Source: Chrysomallon squamiferum
Taxonomy: Eukaryota > Mollusca > Gastropoda > Neomphalida > Peltospiridae
Assembly (NCBI GenBank): GCA_012295275.1
Contig: CM022679.1
Location: forward strand, 20,026,342 to 20,090,341
Reading direction: 5' to 3'
Length of the DNA: 64,000 nucleotides
This document shows positions 13,216 through 24,844 of this stretch, piece by piece. A model generated the notes under the pieces. It searched no databases. It saw nothing but the letters and a program-made list of their open reading frames with translations, and was not told the DNA's origin. Both the position numbers and the translations under genes were made by a program. The first letter of the stretch is position 1; every line of letters begins with the position of its first letter.

Positions 13216-14357
13216 GGTCACAGGATTTATTTTCTTTAGTATGCCCAGTAAGTGATTTCCCATTCAAGAAAAAACATAATGATCAAGTCAACTGCATGTA
13301 TGCTTTCCTGTCTGTAGCAACATGTACTAAACAAAATCCACCTAATTATAGATAAGAAAAACCTGTCAGTGGCAGAGTTTCTTCTACATGTTTAAAAAAA
13401 AAAAAAACTTAACATATATATTTTTTCTTTTAGAAATTACATACTTATACTGAAAATAAAATCTGTTATTTAATATAAATCATTTATCCATCAAAATAAA
13501 ATGGACTACTAAACAGATATAACAATAAATTAACACATCTGCCATTACTTTATGTTTACAATTATATGGACTAGATTAGCTTCACTCCTACAAGTTCCTA
13601 TAAATAATTATTAATTGCATTTTCCTAATTTTTAAAAGATGGTGATAATTCATCAAAGGAATATAATTAACTCTGGGTTATAATGATAAATATGTTACTT
13701 CCTAGATACACAACTGAAAGCAATTTACAAAATACAAAAGTGAAATATAAAAATGAATTACGTTTTCAATTAATGATGTCACTATAAAAACAATTTATCT
13801 CATTAAGACTTCCTTATTTAATAATCTGTATGTAACCAAAATGCCATTATGACTTCAATACAGAATATTCTTTACTTGGGATTCTTGCTTTAAAATACCA
13901 ACAATTCAGTTCTGCCTACTAAACTTTCTACCATCCTATATTAGGACAACACATGAAATTATGAATTAACTAGTGTAATTACATTCCAGAAGCAATATTT
14001 TGTATCCCCAAAATCTAACTCTGAAAGCATTGATTCTTCTTTCTCTGACTACCAGATCTTGAAACATCTGACATTCCTTACAGGAAGTCTTCAAGTGAAA
14101 TCTTTTCTATGTTTTCTTTAGCACATTTAGATCTTTTACACATATCTCCCTCAGGAACGGACAACATAATATGTATCAGTTAACCAGAACTGGAAATTGG
14201 CTAACTCTCCACCAAACAGTAGTTAATCCAAAATGCACTGTCCATCTGACTAAGATGTGAACAATGAACTTTATTTTGTCATGACAAAGAGAAAAAGTAG
14301 TGTAAAACAATAACAATCATTTAAAATGATAAATGAAAATAAACTGAATTTACTTAC

Positions 14358-14417
14358 CAGAATTGTGATAGTTTGAGAAGTTGTTTTGTGCTGCAATCGT
14401 TCCTTTCATTTCATTCC
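14358..14417 (-). other. CNOT6: Candidate 60-nt cassette exon of CNOT6
   Basis: Bounded by acceptor GGGCTTCTTGCAG and donor TCTG|GTAAGT, both strong. Entry and exit phases are both 1 and the length is a multiple of three, so it can be skipped without shifting the frame. It adds 20 polar residues (Arg-Asn-Glu-Met-Lys at the start, ending Asn-Tyr-His-Asn-Ser) just after the leucine-rich repeats. I know of no matching segment in vertebrate CNOT6. If the donor is not used, translation stops one codon later (AAG then TAA), so it could also be a terminal exon. Confidence 0.5.
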
Positions 14418-14521
14418 CTGCAAGAAGCCCAGTAATAGTGGTTTGATGCAATTTAGTACATAGAGGTTAAACTAACCACACAAAGACATGACAAAAACAA
14501 GTGTAAATATTTTGAAGGATG

Positions 14522-14564
<43 letters not shown>

Positions 14565-15249
14565 ACAAAAGCAGTAAATTAAAGTAATAACAATAATTTC
14601 AATATTAAAATGCTGGTCTGAATGAAATACTAAAAATTAAAATATGTACAGAGAAACAAAATTATTTTTACATTTTTAAATGTCTTAGTAAATTTCGGGG
14701 AAAAAAGAAGATGGAAAAAGTGACCACTTACTTGCAATATGTAAATGATCCAACATGTATGAAAGAAGTTTGTGCGTCCCATTTCCATCAGAATATATGT
14801 TTAGGATTTCAGGGGCCAAGGGATTTCCTTTCAAGCCTGGAAAAAATAAATTAACACACAGCTGTACCAGACAACTTCGGGTATTTATAGATGCAGTAAG
14901 CTTACAATGAAATTAATGTACAATTGAAACCTTAACAAAATTTTAAAATTAAAATTCTCAATACTGTTCGTACTGAGATGCGTTCTTACCAAATAAAACA
15001 CTACAAAACACTTTATACTGAAGCACAGATTTCATCAAACGTTACTTAATCAATCTCAGGGGAAAAGATATATTAATAAAATATCTGAATTTATCTTGAT
15101 CACTGAAAATTAGCAAGTGTTTCACAATACAAAATTTAATTAAAGACACATTATTATTTTCTCAGACAACTTATACAAATTTAGTATATAGAATTTTAAA
15201 AATTGTTTTCTTACAGATTAATCATGCAGTACAAGAATATAATATAAAA

Positions 15250-15288
<39 letters not shown>

Positions 15289-18114
15289 AATAAAAATAAA
15301 AATAAAACAATGGTCTTTATTCCATTTTCTGTTAGCAAATTATTACTATTTGATGAAATGACAAAATAATTTTATCCTTATTGAGTAATTCATACTATTA
15401 AATGTACGTCTAGAGTCACTTTATTTACAGTATTTCATTACATAAATTTATCTTTTGGATTTATGATCCAATGTTTTTTTCCTAAGAATATATTTTATAT
15501 AAACAATTTTCTTGAGATATATTTATTCACACTATACTTTTTTTTAACATTTACTTGTACTAGCTTTGCAAACACTTACACATTTTTCTTAAATTGTTTA
15601 TAAATGAACTATAATATATAAAATTCATTCATTTTTGACAGTAACTTGTTTAGAAATAACATTTTAATGAATGTTGATTTTAGTTTTATTAATTACACTA
15701 GTAGATGATGGAGTGTAGTTTGGAATATGCAACATTCTTCTGTTAGTATATTTCATCACAATCCATAGTATTAATATTGGTCAACAAATGTCAAAAATAT
15801 TATTTTAAATGTACTGCTTGCAGTACAAACAAAAATGCTATTAACAACTCAAAAAATCTCAATATTACTAAAGGGAGATAACCAATGTGTGTGAAGCCAA
15901 ATAATAATAATAATACAGAAACTGTGTAAAAAAGGTTATTCTGAAAGCAGAATGAAACAATTTTAATCATTTTAATTCCATTTAATGTTTTAGTTGTTTT
16001 TTTGGAAATATGAATTATGTTATGCAGATAACAATTCTCATATTAACAAAATATGTAAAATCTATCTGAAAAAAATAATTGTATTTTTGATATATTCAAA
16101 ATTTTACCACTGAAATGATTTCCATTTTTCATTTTCTCTCATATAAAATTGTGCTGATTTCACTCACATTGAAATCTGTATATTTCAGTTAACTTATCAG
16201 CTATTTGTTAAGAAATGTTCTTCAGGTCACCACAAAAGATATAGCTCAGTAATGTTAAATCTTCATACAGTAAACAATTTTATTAATATTTATATTTTTA
16301 AAATCATAATAAATTAAGAATTCACTTTAGCATTCACCAATTGGATAACCATTATCACATAAATTATGTAATAGTTTGTATTTATGTGGAAAGTACAAAA
16401 ATATATATATATTCTACATAAATCAATGAAATCTAATGCAACTTGGGCAAAGTATAGGCTTCAAATTTTATTTGTAAGGACATGTTTGTGATTTGCTAAA
16501 TCATTATTTTAAAATAAATGATTCAAATTCATGGATGTATAAATCAACAAGCATGCCATGTAGAAGTTTTCTGAAGTGGAAAAGATGACCAAAGTACTGG
16601 ATATATTTTACAACACTTGAAAACTTTATTTTTAAAAATTATTCATTACTTTTTATAGTAAGTATCATGTAAGTTGCAAAATAAATGTCTGATGCTACAT
16701 ACAATAAGAAAAAAGAAAATGTAATATCTCTCTATCATAAAAAGAAACAAAAGTATTTGGTTTCAGAACTGTTAAAAATATTTGTCAATTAATGGGAGGC
16801 TATAAAAAATAAAATCTTCTGTTTATATGCTAATTATTCATAACTTTCATCCTTTATGCCATTTAGCATTAATAATGATGCTGTTCATTAATGAGACATT
16901 TAATTTTATTTTAATAATTTAAGCACAAGATTATAAATATGCAAGTAAAATTATTATTCCAAACACTTGACTATATATTTATCTCATTATTTCTCTACTT
17001 ATAAATATTTAAATGATATTATATATGCCAGTTGTAGTTATTTCTGTCACTACAAATTGAATTTGTTGCTATCACTTGAAGACAAACAAGTGTTAAATTA
17101 AACATAATCTGAAAGTCTTACCCAAAGTCTGCAACTGAAACAGGTTGCCGAGTTCGTATGGCAGTACTCTCAGATAGTTGTGATTAAGAAGAAGCTCACG
17201 AAGACTGACAAGTTCTCCAAGTTCGGAAGGCAAACTGCGTAGCTTATTAGATGACAGATCGAGATAAGTAAGATGATTCAGTTTTGCTATGTCTGGTGGC
17301 AAATGGCTTAAATTGTTGTCGTTTAAATAGAGTGATGTCAAATGTCTAAGTTTCCACAGCTCGGGACCCAGATTACGAACTGGTCCTAAGATAAAAATAT
17401 AAAATATTTCTTAAAATAAAGGTTTAAGAAAGCTGCCTAATAGAAGATGTTTTACAAAATCTCAGCAAAAAACATTTTATTCAAGATTCATCCATTCAGT
17501 TTTTATATATATTGTTTGACATATGAATACCAATTAAAAACAAATTAATTGTATATGTAATATATTTTAAAGTTATGTTAATTAATAATGAATACTTAAT
17601 TCTTAAAAAGAAAAAAAAATATATATAAAAAATATTCTTAAAATGGTCTCTTTGTCTGTCTTTTTATCAAAATTCATAATACATACTCTAAATAATGGAA
17701 TTAACATGCCTCTAAGTTAATGCAAGAAAATTCTCTTTGTGATTATACTTCCTAATAAAACTGTTTTAACAATTAAAGAATATATCTGAATAATAGATAT
17801 CTGTTCTAAGATCAACTTAGCTATATAGTTTGATACCAATCATAAATTAAAATATAAGTTACTTTGTCCTTTAAACTTGGCTAATTTCCAACAAGCATGT
17901 TCATACACAGAGAGCACATATAAAAATCCTTCTTGTAAAAATCTATTATTCTTAAATTAGAATAAAATAAATACAAGACTGCACAAAATATCAAAAACAG
18001 ACCACATATTTCCAACTCAGTCCAGGAAGACTTCTTGCCAGCAAGCTGCTCATCCTGAGACATGATTTTGTGACACCTTCGTGGATTTGGTGATTCATAT
18101 TTTTCTTTAGGCAT
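14358..18114 (-). CDS. CNOT6: CCR4-NOT deadenylase catalytic subunit CNOT6/CNOT6L, N-terminal leucine-rich-repeat part only
   Basis: CCR4-type subunit of the cytoplasmic CCR4-NOT complex, which shortens mRNA poly(A) tails. Coding exons in transcript order are 18003-18114, 17122-17385, 14732-14836 and 14358-14417; all introns are phase 1. The first exon gives MPKEKYESPNPRRCHKIM, the characteristic family N-terminus. An exon starts at 18131, so 18115-18131 is 5' UTR. Exons 2 and 3 encode the leucine-rich repeats that bind CNOT1 (LTYLDLSSNKLRSLPSELG, LRVLPYELGNLFQLQTLG, then LKGNPLAPEIL). About 180 residues are present, while family members are near 555. The EEP-type Mg-dependent exonuclease domain that should follow was not found down to position 1. 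The first donor (TGTG|GTCTGT) is weak. Assignment of these exons is firm; whether the gene continues beyond the window or is a truncated copy is not settled. Confidence 0.9.
14522..14565. repeat. (AAAT)n microsatellite
   Basis: Eleven tandem TAAA/AAAT units in the intron between two CNOT6 exons. Confidence 0.95.
15250..15280. repeat. (AT)n microsatellite
   Basis: A nearly perfect AT run in the CNOT6 intron. Confidence 0.9.
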
Positions 18115-19901
18115 TTTTCTTGGAAGGAGTACTAGAAAACAAAGCAGAAAGTAAAAGATCAGATTAATTAAATAAATCAGTTTAAAAACACTGTCATGTA
18201 ACATTTTATTTCATTTTAATTATTACTGACATAATAAATATTTTTACATTTATGTGAATTCTTATTTCAATACATTATCTGCTACATAAAGAAAAATAAA
18301 TACTTTTGGCTGTGTGTAACTTTTTGCATTAATTTATGACAATGAATTTACTAAATTTGAACCTGTAATTCCTTCAGAAATTATATCTTATCTCCTAATG
18401 CTTATCACTGTGAAACTGTGTCATATTTTTTAAAATTTATCTCTGCAGAAAAATAAAATTGATTTAAATAAATAAATTAATATATAAATGTTTGCATTAT
18501 TTCTTTTTATCATTTTAATTTCATGTACATATATAAATTGTATTAACAAACGTGTTGCCAGTTGGCTGCTTGGTTGGTTTTTTATTTTAAATTTAGTAAA
18601 ATTTATCAACAAGCATTTATTCTGACAAAATTATTTATGAGGACAAAATGACCCATTTCAATTTCTGAGATTAAAATTTACATAAATATAATTTAAAAGT
18701 AAATAAAAAGAAATAAAATCTTGTTATGTCACAACCTTCCTGTTTATTTTTATTTCAATGTATCAACAGTTTATGAAATTATAAAATTATTTATTATTAT
18801 CTCAAATAAAAGGAAAAGTTATAGAAGGAAAGACTATAAAGCTGTTCTTTTTTTCTTCTGAAAAAAAAGAAAAAAGTCTTATAATGCATTTTATAAATTA
18901 AGGTAAAATATGATAGATAAGAGTTTTGATCGTTTTTCTTTGTTTTAATGTGTTATAACATAAACAAAAAACCCCAAAACTGTAGGTTAATTAAAAAATG
19001 TACACTGTTTAAAGGTTTCTGTAACTAAGGTTGGTTTGGTAACAAAGATTAGGAAAACTATTGAAATTATTCAACACTCCAGTCAGCTTTGAAATCAACA
19101 AAATGAACAAAAGAAATAATATACAAGAACTGATAACAGGTTTATAATGGAAAATATACAAATTACAATATTTAAATAAAATGAAAAGTGGTTTAGTCAT
19201 CATAACTTGACAAGATGTTAACAACAAGAAACAGTGTCAAATAACACCAGCTACCTCTAGTAATTATAGTAATAATTAAAATTAATTTTAGTTCAGTAAT
19301 ATAATTTACAGTTTATATAATTTTATTTCTGGAAACTTGGTGAAAACTAGTTGTGAAATATGCAAAATAATTTATGGAATATATCGTAGAGAAAACGCAT
19401 CAAATTTACAAAGTGTTAAAATCAGGTGTTATATTTATTATAATAAAATACCTGCTATTAATATTTTAAAAGAATACAACAACAATGAAAACTGAAAGCC
19501 ATGTTTCTTAATTATAATAATCAGAAAAAAAAAAAATTTGCAGTTACTTATAAGATTCATCTATAAAAATAATTGATTGAAGACTGGGATAAATTCCAAA
19601 TTTTAGAAACTATCATCCAGCTGCAGTATTGTAAATTGGGCCACTTTTCTTTCTGATCTAGTTCTTAATGTCAATAAATTCTTAATAAATAAATAAAGTG
19701 TAAATTAGAGTTCTTTAAAAAATAAATGGAAGTCTTTATAGAGATTGTTATAATTGTAACAGATAAAATTTATTGTGAAAGGATCATCATACTTCATTTT
19801 AAGTAAATTATCTAAATATAATGTAACTGAATAATAAAAGTAAAAACAAGAGAAAATTGTAGTCCCAGTAAACAATCAATAACACACTTCATAACAAACA
19901 A

Positions 19902-19905
<4 letters not shown>

Positions 19906-19968
<63 letters not shown>
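19906..19968. repeat. (AG)n microsatellite
   Basis: A 63-bp perfect AG/GA run in the presumed 5' intron of CNOT6. Confidence 0.97.
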
Positions 19969-19971
<3 letters not shown>

Positions 19972-20291
19972 TCTTTAAAGTTCTTAAGTTCGTACAATGT
20001 CGCATTATCATTCAGTCGACAGTCAGTCACTGGTAATTTAAACTGCTAATGAATAAGCATTTTATAACATTATCCCTTTTACAACCACAAGGTGGATGAA
20101 AATCAATATATGTTTATAAAATTTTTAAGTTTTAAATTACAACATTTTTTAAAAACAAAAAAGGTAAATAATAAATATCGTGCCCTTTTACTGTCCTACT
20201 TCCCGTTTCAGATACCAATCATTGGTTAAAAGACAATTTAAATTTCATAAAAATAATATATTTTATCTTCCCTAACACATTATTTAAATAC

Positions 20292-20400
20292 CTTCATCTA
20301 TATTCCCAAAAAGCTAGCTGTCTATGATATATTTTTTTCAAATCAGCTGTTATATTCCACTTTATTTAGTATTCTACCATTAAAAACGAATATGGCTGAC
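20292..20400 (-). other. CNOT6: Possible 5' UTR first exon of CNOT6
   Basis: The coding first exon of CNOT6 is preceded by an acceptor (TTTTCTAG) at 18132, so an untranslated exon must lie upstream. A reasonable minus-strand donor (GATGAAG|GTATTT) ends at 20292, just inside the promoter-like block that separates this gene from MRPL1. The upper boundary is only a guess. Confidence 0.3.
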
Positions 20401-20643
20401 TCAGGAAGGAGAATATTGAAAGAAACATTTCTATTGGCCAATTTGGGGGAAATCCCTTTAAAAAAAATCACATAATATTTATTAAATCACACAAACAAAA
20501 ACAAAAAATCAAATGATAATGTTAATTATATTTTTAATTAGAAATAAGAATATAAAAATAGGCTAACCGTTTTAAAAAACAAAAAAAAAATAAAAAATAA
20601 CGATTTTTGCATTTGTACCAAATTGGTAATCTCCCTTACAAAC
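20390..20643. promoter_or_regulatory. Putative bidirectional CNOT6 / MRPL1 promoter
   Basis: This block lies between the divergent CNOT6 and MRPL1 genes. It contains TGACTCA (20397-20403, AP-1/CNC-type consensus) overlapping a YY1-like ATGGCTGAC, and a palindromic ATTGGCCAAT (20433-20442) that supplies a CCAAT box on both strands. The distance from the palindrome to the MRPL1 start codon is about 200 bp. Start sites were not determined. Confidence 0.45.
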
Positions 20644-23600
20644 ATGTCCGCTATCAGTGTTCTTCGAGGTATTTCTCATTGATTTATAATTTCATCATGG
20701 CATATTATATTATTAGTTTAAATATATTTATTTTGGCTTTGCTTAGAGAAATTTATCAGTTAGAAAACCGTCGTTGATGCTGTTGTGATAAGTCCATAAA
20801 ATAAATACAGTTAAAAATTGTAAAATACTAAAATGACATTTGAAATTGACCTATAATGATAATCTATATTCAATGTTAAGAGGGCGTGGAAATTAAAGGA
20901 TACAACTCACTAACTGTTTATCTGGCTACTGATTAAGATCGTCTAAATTAATTCAGTTTAATTCTGATGACTGAATAAAAATATTTTCATTTTATCAGGC
21001 ATACTGACCTTATCAAAATGAATGTTGTATGATAATATTAATAATGACTACTAAAAATAAAATGATACAACTATCGGCATTCATTGATATATATATATAT
21101 ATAATTCAAATTGTCAGCAGTGATCTATATGTGTATATGTCTGTCTATACATGCAGATATTTAAATGCCTTTAATTTATTTTTTGTGTCCAGCCTTGAAG
21201 CCATTTCTAGTTTCTTCTTTGAGAACTGCATGTATTAATAATCATGCTAAAAGTTCAGCAGCTTGTTACGTACCAGTTCGACACAAGACAACTAAAAATC
21301 AAAGAAAGAAGACACCACATGTTGCTCAAGAGAAAGAAAAATGGACAAAAAAATCAGTAAAACAAACGTAATTATTGATTTAATCATTTATTTATTCATT
21401 AACTTACTGTGTATCTATGACTTACCAGTGTATCTTCAAGTTCTTTATTTGCACAGTAGTATACCATAACAGATAAAGTATAATATACAGTATATTTTAT
21501 GTTTTTATCTTTTTGTTTAATTTATTATAAAAACTGGTTTATAATAATAATAACAACAACAGTATGTTGATTATGATGGTGATCTTTAATAGTTATTGTT
21601 TTATTGCCCCACAATCAAGATTAAGATTTTTCCTTTTATACCTGCAATTATTCCTTTAATGTATGTATATACTTTTAGGATAAAATACAACTTTTTAGAT
21701 AATGTGATAAATTAAAAACAAACCAAAAATATTGAAACTGAAAATTCAATAAGGTACAAACTAACCAAAATAACTCTGCAACATTAACTGTAAGAGATAA
21801 ACCAACCATCTATAAATAATATTCTGATGGTATAAATAATTAATATGATAACCTTGTTTTCTCAAGTGACACAAAGGATACAAGAGCAACAGAAACAGAA
21901 GCCTGGTTGTCAAGAAAACCTGTAGATGATGTTTGGATCAGGACATATTACCCACGCCCCAGGTATTCCCTGGAAGAGGCAGTTAACATGCACAGAGAAT
22001 ATGCAGTTCCAGCCATGTTGGATAATTCAGAGGGAGTTTTATATGGAGACATGGATTTAGATATGACAACTTCTAAAAAGGTTTGACCTGTCTGAAAATT
22101 CAGATATTCATATCTAATAAAGTCATAACACGGAAACAAAAATGTCAGTTCTGCTCTTCTAACAAAATCTAGAAACATAGGATTTTATCATTTGACATTT
22201 GGTTCTTATCTTTTACATAAATTGTTTAGAACAAGGAAATCAGTATCAGTTACATGTATGTACTACTTTAACCTAAACTCAGCAGATAAAAGAAAAAATT
22301 TAAAACAACTAAAAACTCAAAACAATGAATCTGTGACTACATGTACATATATACAGACACTCATTTATATATATGTGAAAAAAAAAAAAAAATTGCAAAC
22401 CACAACAAAATAATGGAATAGATTATAGAAGTAGAAATTAATCCATGATATCAACCATTAATACATTTATCATTATTATTGTTTAATTTCAGACCAAGTT
22501 CTTAAAGTCTGTGTATGCAACTATTATACCACCACACCAGTTTGACGACGGAAGTCCAAAGAGATTTGCTGTTTTCTGTAAGGTGTGAAATTTATGAAAT
22601 AATTCCAAAATTATTTAGTTATAAAATAAGAAAATTTATATTGTAATTATCATGTGCAAACACTATAGTATACATGCAAAAACAAGGACATACTATATAT
22701 GCAATTACAGTGATATGTTAATATAATTGTATGTAATATTTTTGTTTAGAAACCAGAAGACACGGAAAAAGCCAAGCAGCTAAATGCAGAGTATGTTGGT
22801 GATGTTGAACTTGTCAGAAAGGTATCACAAGATTATTTGTATTTTTGTTTTAATTTTTAAAATATTACTTAAATGTGACTCTTATTTCTATGTTATTTTC
22901 TAATATCTATGAATTGTGAATTATGATACTCCCTTTGAAGAAAAAAGTAAAGGGTGGATATGTAAGACTATTTTGTTAGATAATTTGCATTAATGTTTTA
23001 TTACATTTTGGACATTTTAAAAAAAATTCCATTTAGAAAATAATTTTTTTTAATGTTTTGTTGTAGATTCAAGATGGTGAAATAGATGTTTCAGATTTTG
23101 AGTTTGCAATCTGCACACCTGATATATTTGTGGAACTAATTCCAATAAGAACCATACTGAAAAGTAAATTTCCTAACAAAGGAAAAGGTAAAAGTCTATT
23201 TTATTGCTGTTATTCAAATATCAAATAACAAACTATTTTAGTGATTATGCAAGTTTAATCTGCTAAAAAAAAAAAAAATGACATCCCAAAAATACTGATT
23301 GTGAAAAGAAGTGATATTAAGTTATGAAATAAGATTAAAGATACCAGTTTAACATTGATCTGTTTCACTTTATAGAAGTTTATAACATGCTCAAATCTGA
23401 AAATGTCAAACGTTTTAGCTGAGCTTTAGTTTGACGTTTGAATTTCAGTATGGTTTCTATATGATGATTTATGAGAAAGAAAAAAGGTTAAAATTATCTT
23501 TAATAAGTAATTTCTATTTATATTTTTACAGATGACATGAACAGAAAATTGTGAAATTTAAAATGTTTAATGTGTTGTTTACAATGACAATTACAGGTAA

Positions 23601-24760
23601 CCTGGGTGCAGACATAGCAGCAATGATGGATTATTTTAGAAAAGGTGTTTCCTATGAGTCGGTTAAACAGACAGATGCTCTCAGCAAAGTGCAAGTTCCT
23701 TTTGGCAGAGTGAGTTTTATTTTCTTTAACACAAATTATATTCAGTCTGATTGTATACAGAGTACTGAATTTTATCTAAACTTACTGATAGTTTGTGAAG
23801 CTCAGATCTTAATCTTCTCAAAACTATTTATTTAGTCTTCCTTTTATGCAAGCTTTTCATGAAGAAATTCTTTGTATTTTTACTGATTATCTGTAACAAA
23901 AACTAATCAGAGTAGTGAGTGTTATCCAATATTACTGATTGTTTGTGAAGATATTATCTTAACCTTTCCATTATTTGAACGTGTCTTTCATTTCTTCTGA
24001 ATTTTGAGGGAGAGATTAATTTTATTACTGTATAGTGTCAGTTTGTCATGAGAACGCTTTATTTTGTTGATATATTACACAACTGTTGTTTTTTAAGTTA
24101 TAAAAAGCATCTGATACTAAGTAGATTTTATTTTCTTAAAATGTATTTACAAAGTAATTATTATTGTTATTATTATTATTGTTGTTATTATTACTATTAA
24201 TATTATTGTTTTGTTTCTTTTCAGTTCTTTTTGAAATGCTTGATATGTAATGATTTTGTTTTTCATTTATTTTTGCAGTTAAATATGACAGATGAACAAT
24301 TAAAGGAAAATTTACAGGCTGTAATCCAATCTTTAAGCAAGAACAGGCCAGAAAAATTAGGTAATTCTTTTTTGGTGCCATCTTGGATAACTATAAAAAA
24401 AATAAAATAAAGTATCTTGATTTGTTATCTTCTATTAATTTTATTTGTCTTTATTATAAATGATGGTTGGGTATGAGGGTCAAATAAAAGTTATCTACAA
24501 AACCACAGGTACTCTTTTGACATAGTTGCAATAAATAATTAAAATATTCTCTATCTCATATCTGTTATTTTAAATAATCTGAATTTTTATTTACAGGTCC
24601 ATTTGTGAAAAAGATATTTGTTATTGCACCTCCATCTACAGAAAGGTTTATGTTGAAGGTGGAAGATTACGTTCCTGGCTTCAAAACTAAGAAGTCTGTG
24701 GTTGTGGACGAGGATTCGGATGAAGAAACAGAGGAACTGAAAAATGTGGATGCAAATTAA
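20644..24760 (+). CDS. MRPL1: Mitochondrial large-subunit ribosomal protein uL1m (MRPL1)
   Basis: Component of the L1 stalk of the mitochondrial ribosome, acting in organelle translation. Nine exons: 20644-20668, 21193-21367, 21867-22080, 22493-22582, 22750-22821, 23067-23187, 23597-23709, 24279-24360 and 24597-24760. Every junction has GT-AG ends and phases add up, giving 351 residues against 325 in human. Residues 1-66 are basic and look like a mitochondrial presequence plus linker. A tract around residues 77-105 (WLSRKPVDDVWIRTYYPRP, then YSLEEAVNMHREY) is typical of animal MRPL1. The uL1 fold follows, with VYATIIPPHQF, FEFAICTPDIFVELIPI, NLGADIAAMMDYFRKG, LQAVIQSLSKNRP and an acidic C-terminus (DEDSDEETEELK). 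The start is the first ATG, in the 25-base first exon. The gene is tail to tail with glutamate dehydrogenase. Nothing is missing. Confidence 0.96.
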
Positions 24761-24838
24761 TTTAAATTTGAAGAAATGTTTTTATAAACTTGAAAGTAAA
24801 TGGTAGAAACTTGTTTTGTACAGCTGTGTGTAACCAGT

Positions 24839-24844
24839 AATAAA
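24839..24844 (+). terminator. MRPL1: MRPL1 polyadenylation signal AATAAA
   Basis: Canonical hexamer 79 bases after the MRPL1 stop codon, followed by a T/G-rich stretch (TTGTTTATTGG). Confidence 0.8.

Larger units (their letters stand above)
2568..14357. other. 11.8 kb AT-rich stretch with no recognisable gene
   Basis: I see no exon with coding composition on either strand; short open frames here are AT-driven chance frames. The stretch holds microsatellites, homopolymer runs and one 63-bp tandem duplication. By position it lies downstream of the CNOT6 exons on their strand, so it could be a CNOT6 intron or 3' UTR. I looked for the conserved CCR4 nuclease peptides (CYNVLCDKYA, SLQEVE, WDPE, PSDHF) in reverse complement and found none. 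Confidence 0.5.

Noticed and set aside
20393-20476. Plus-strand 27-codon frame starting MADSGRR
   Set aside because: It overlaps promoter motifs (TGACTCA, ATTGGCCAAT), stops quickly and has no splice partner; better read as regulatory DNA.
23783-23950. Two similar TTTGTGAAG-containing segments in an MRPL1 intron
   Set aside because: Similarity covers about 17 bases and fades; too weak to call a repeat.
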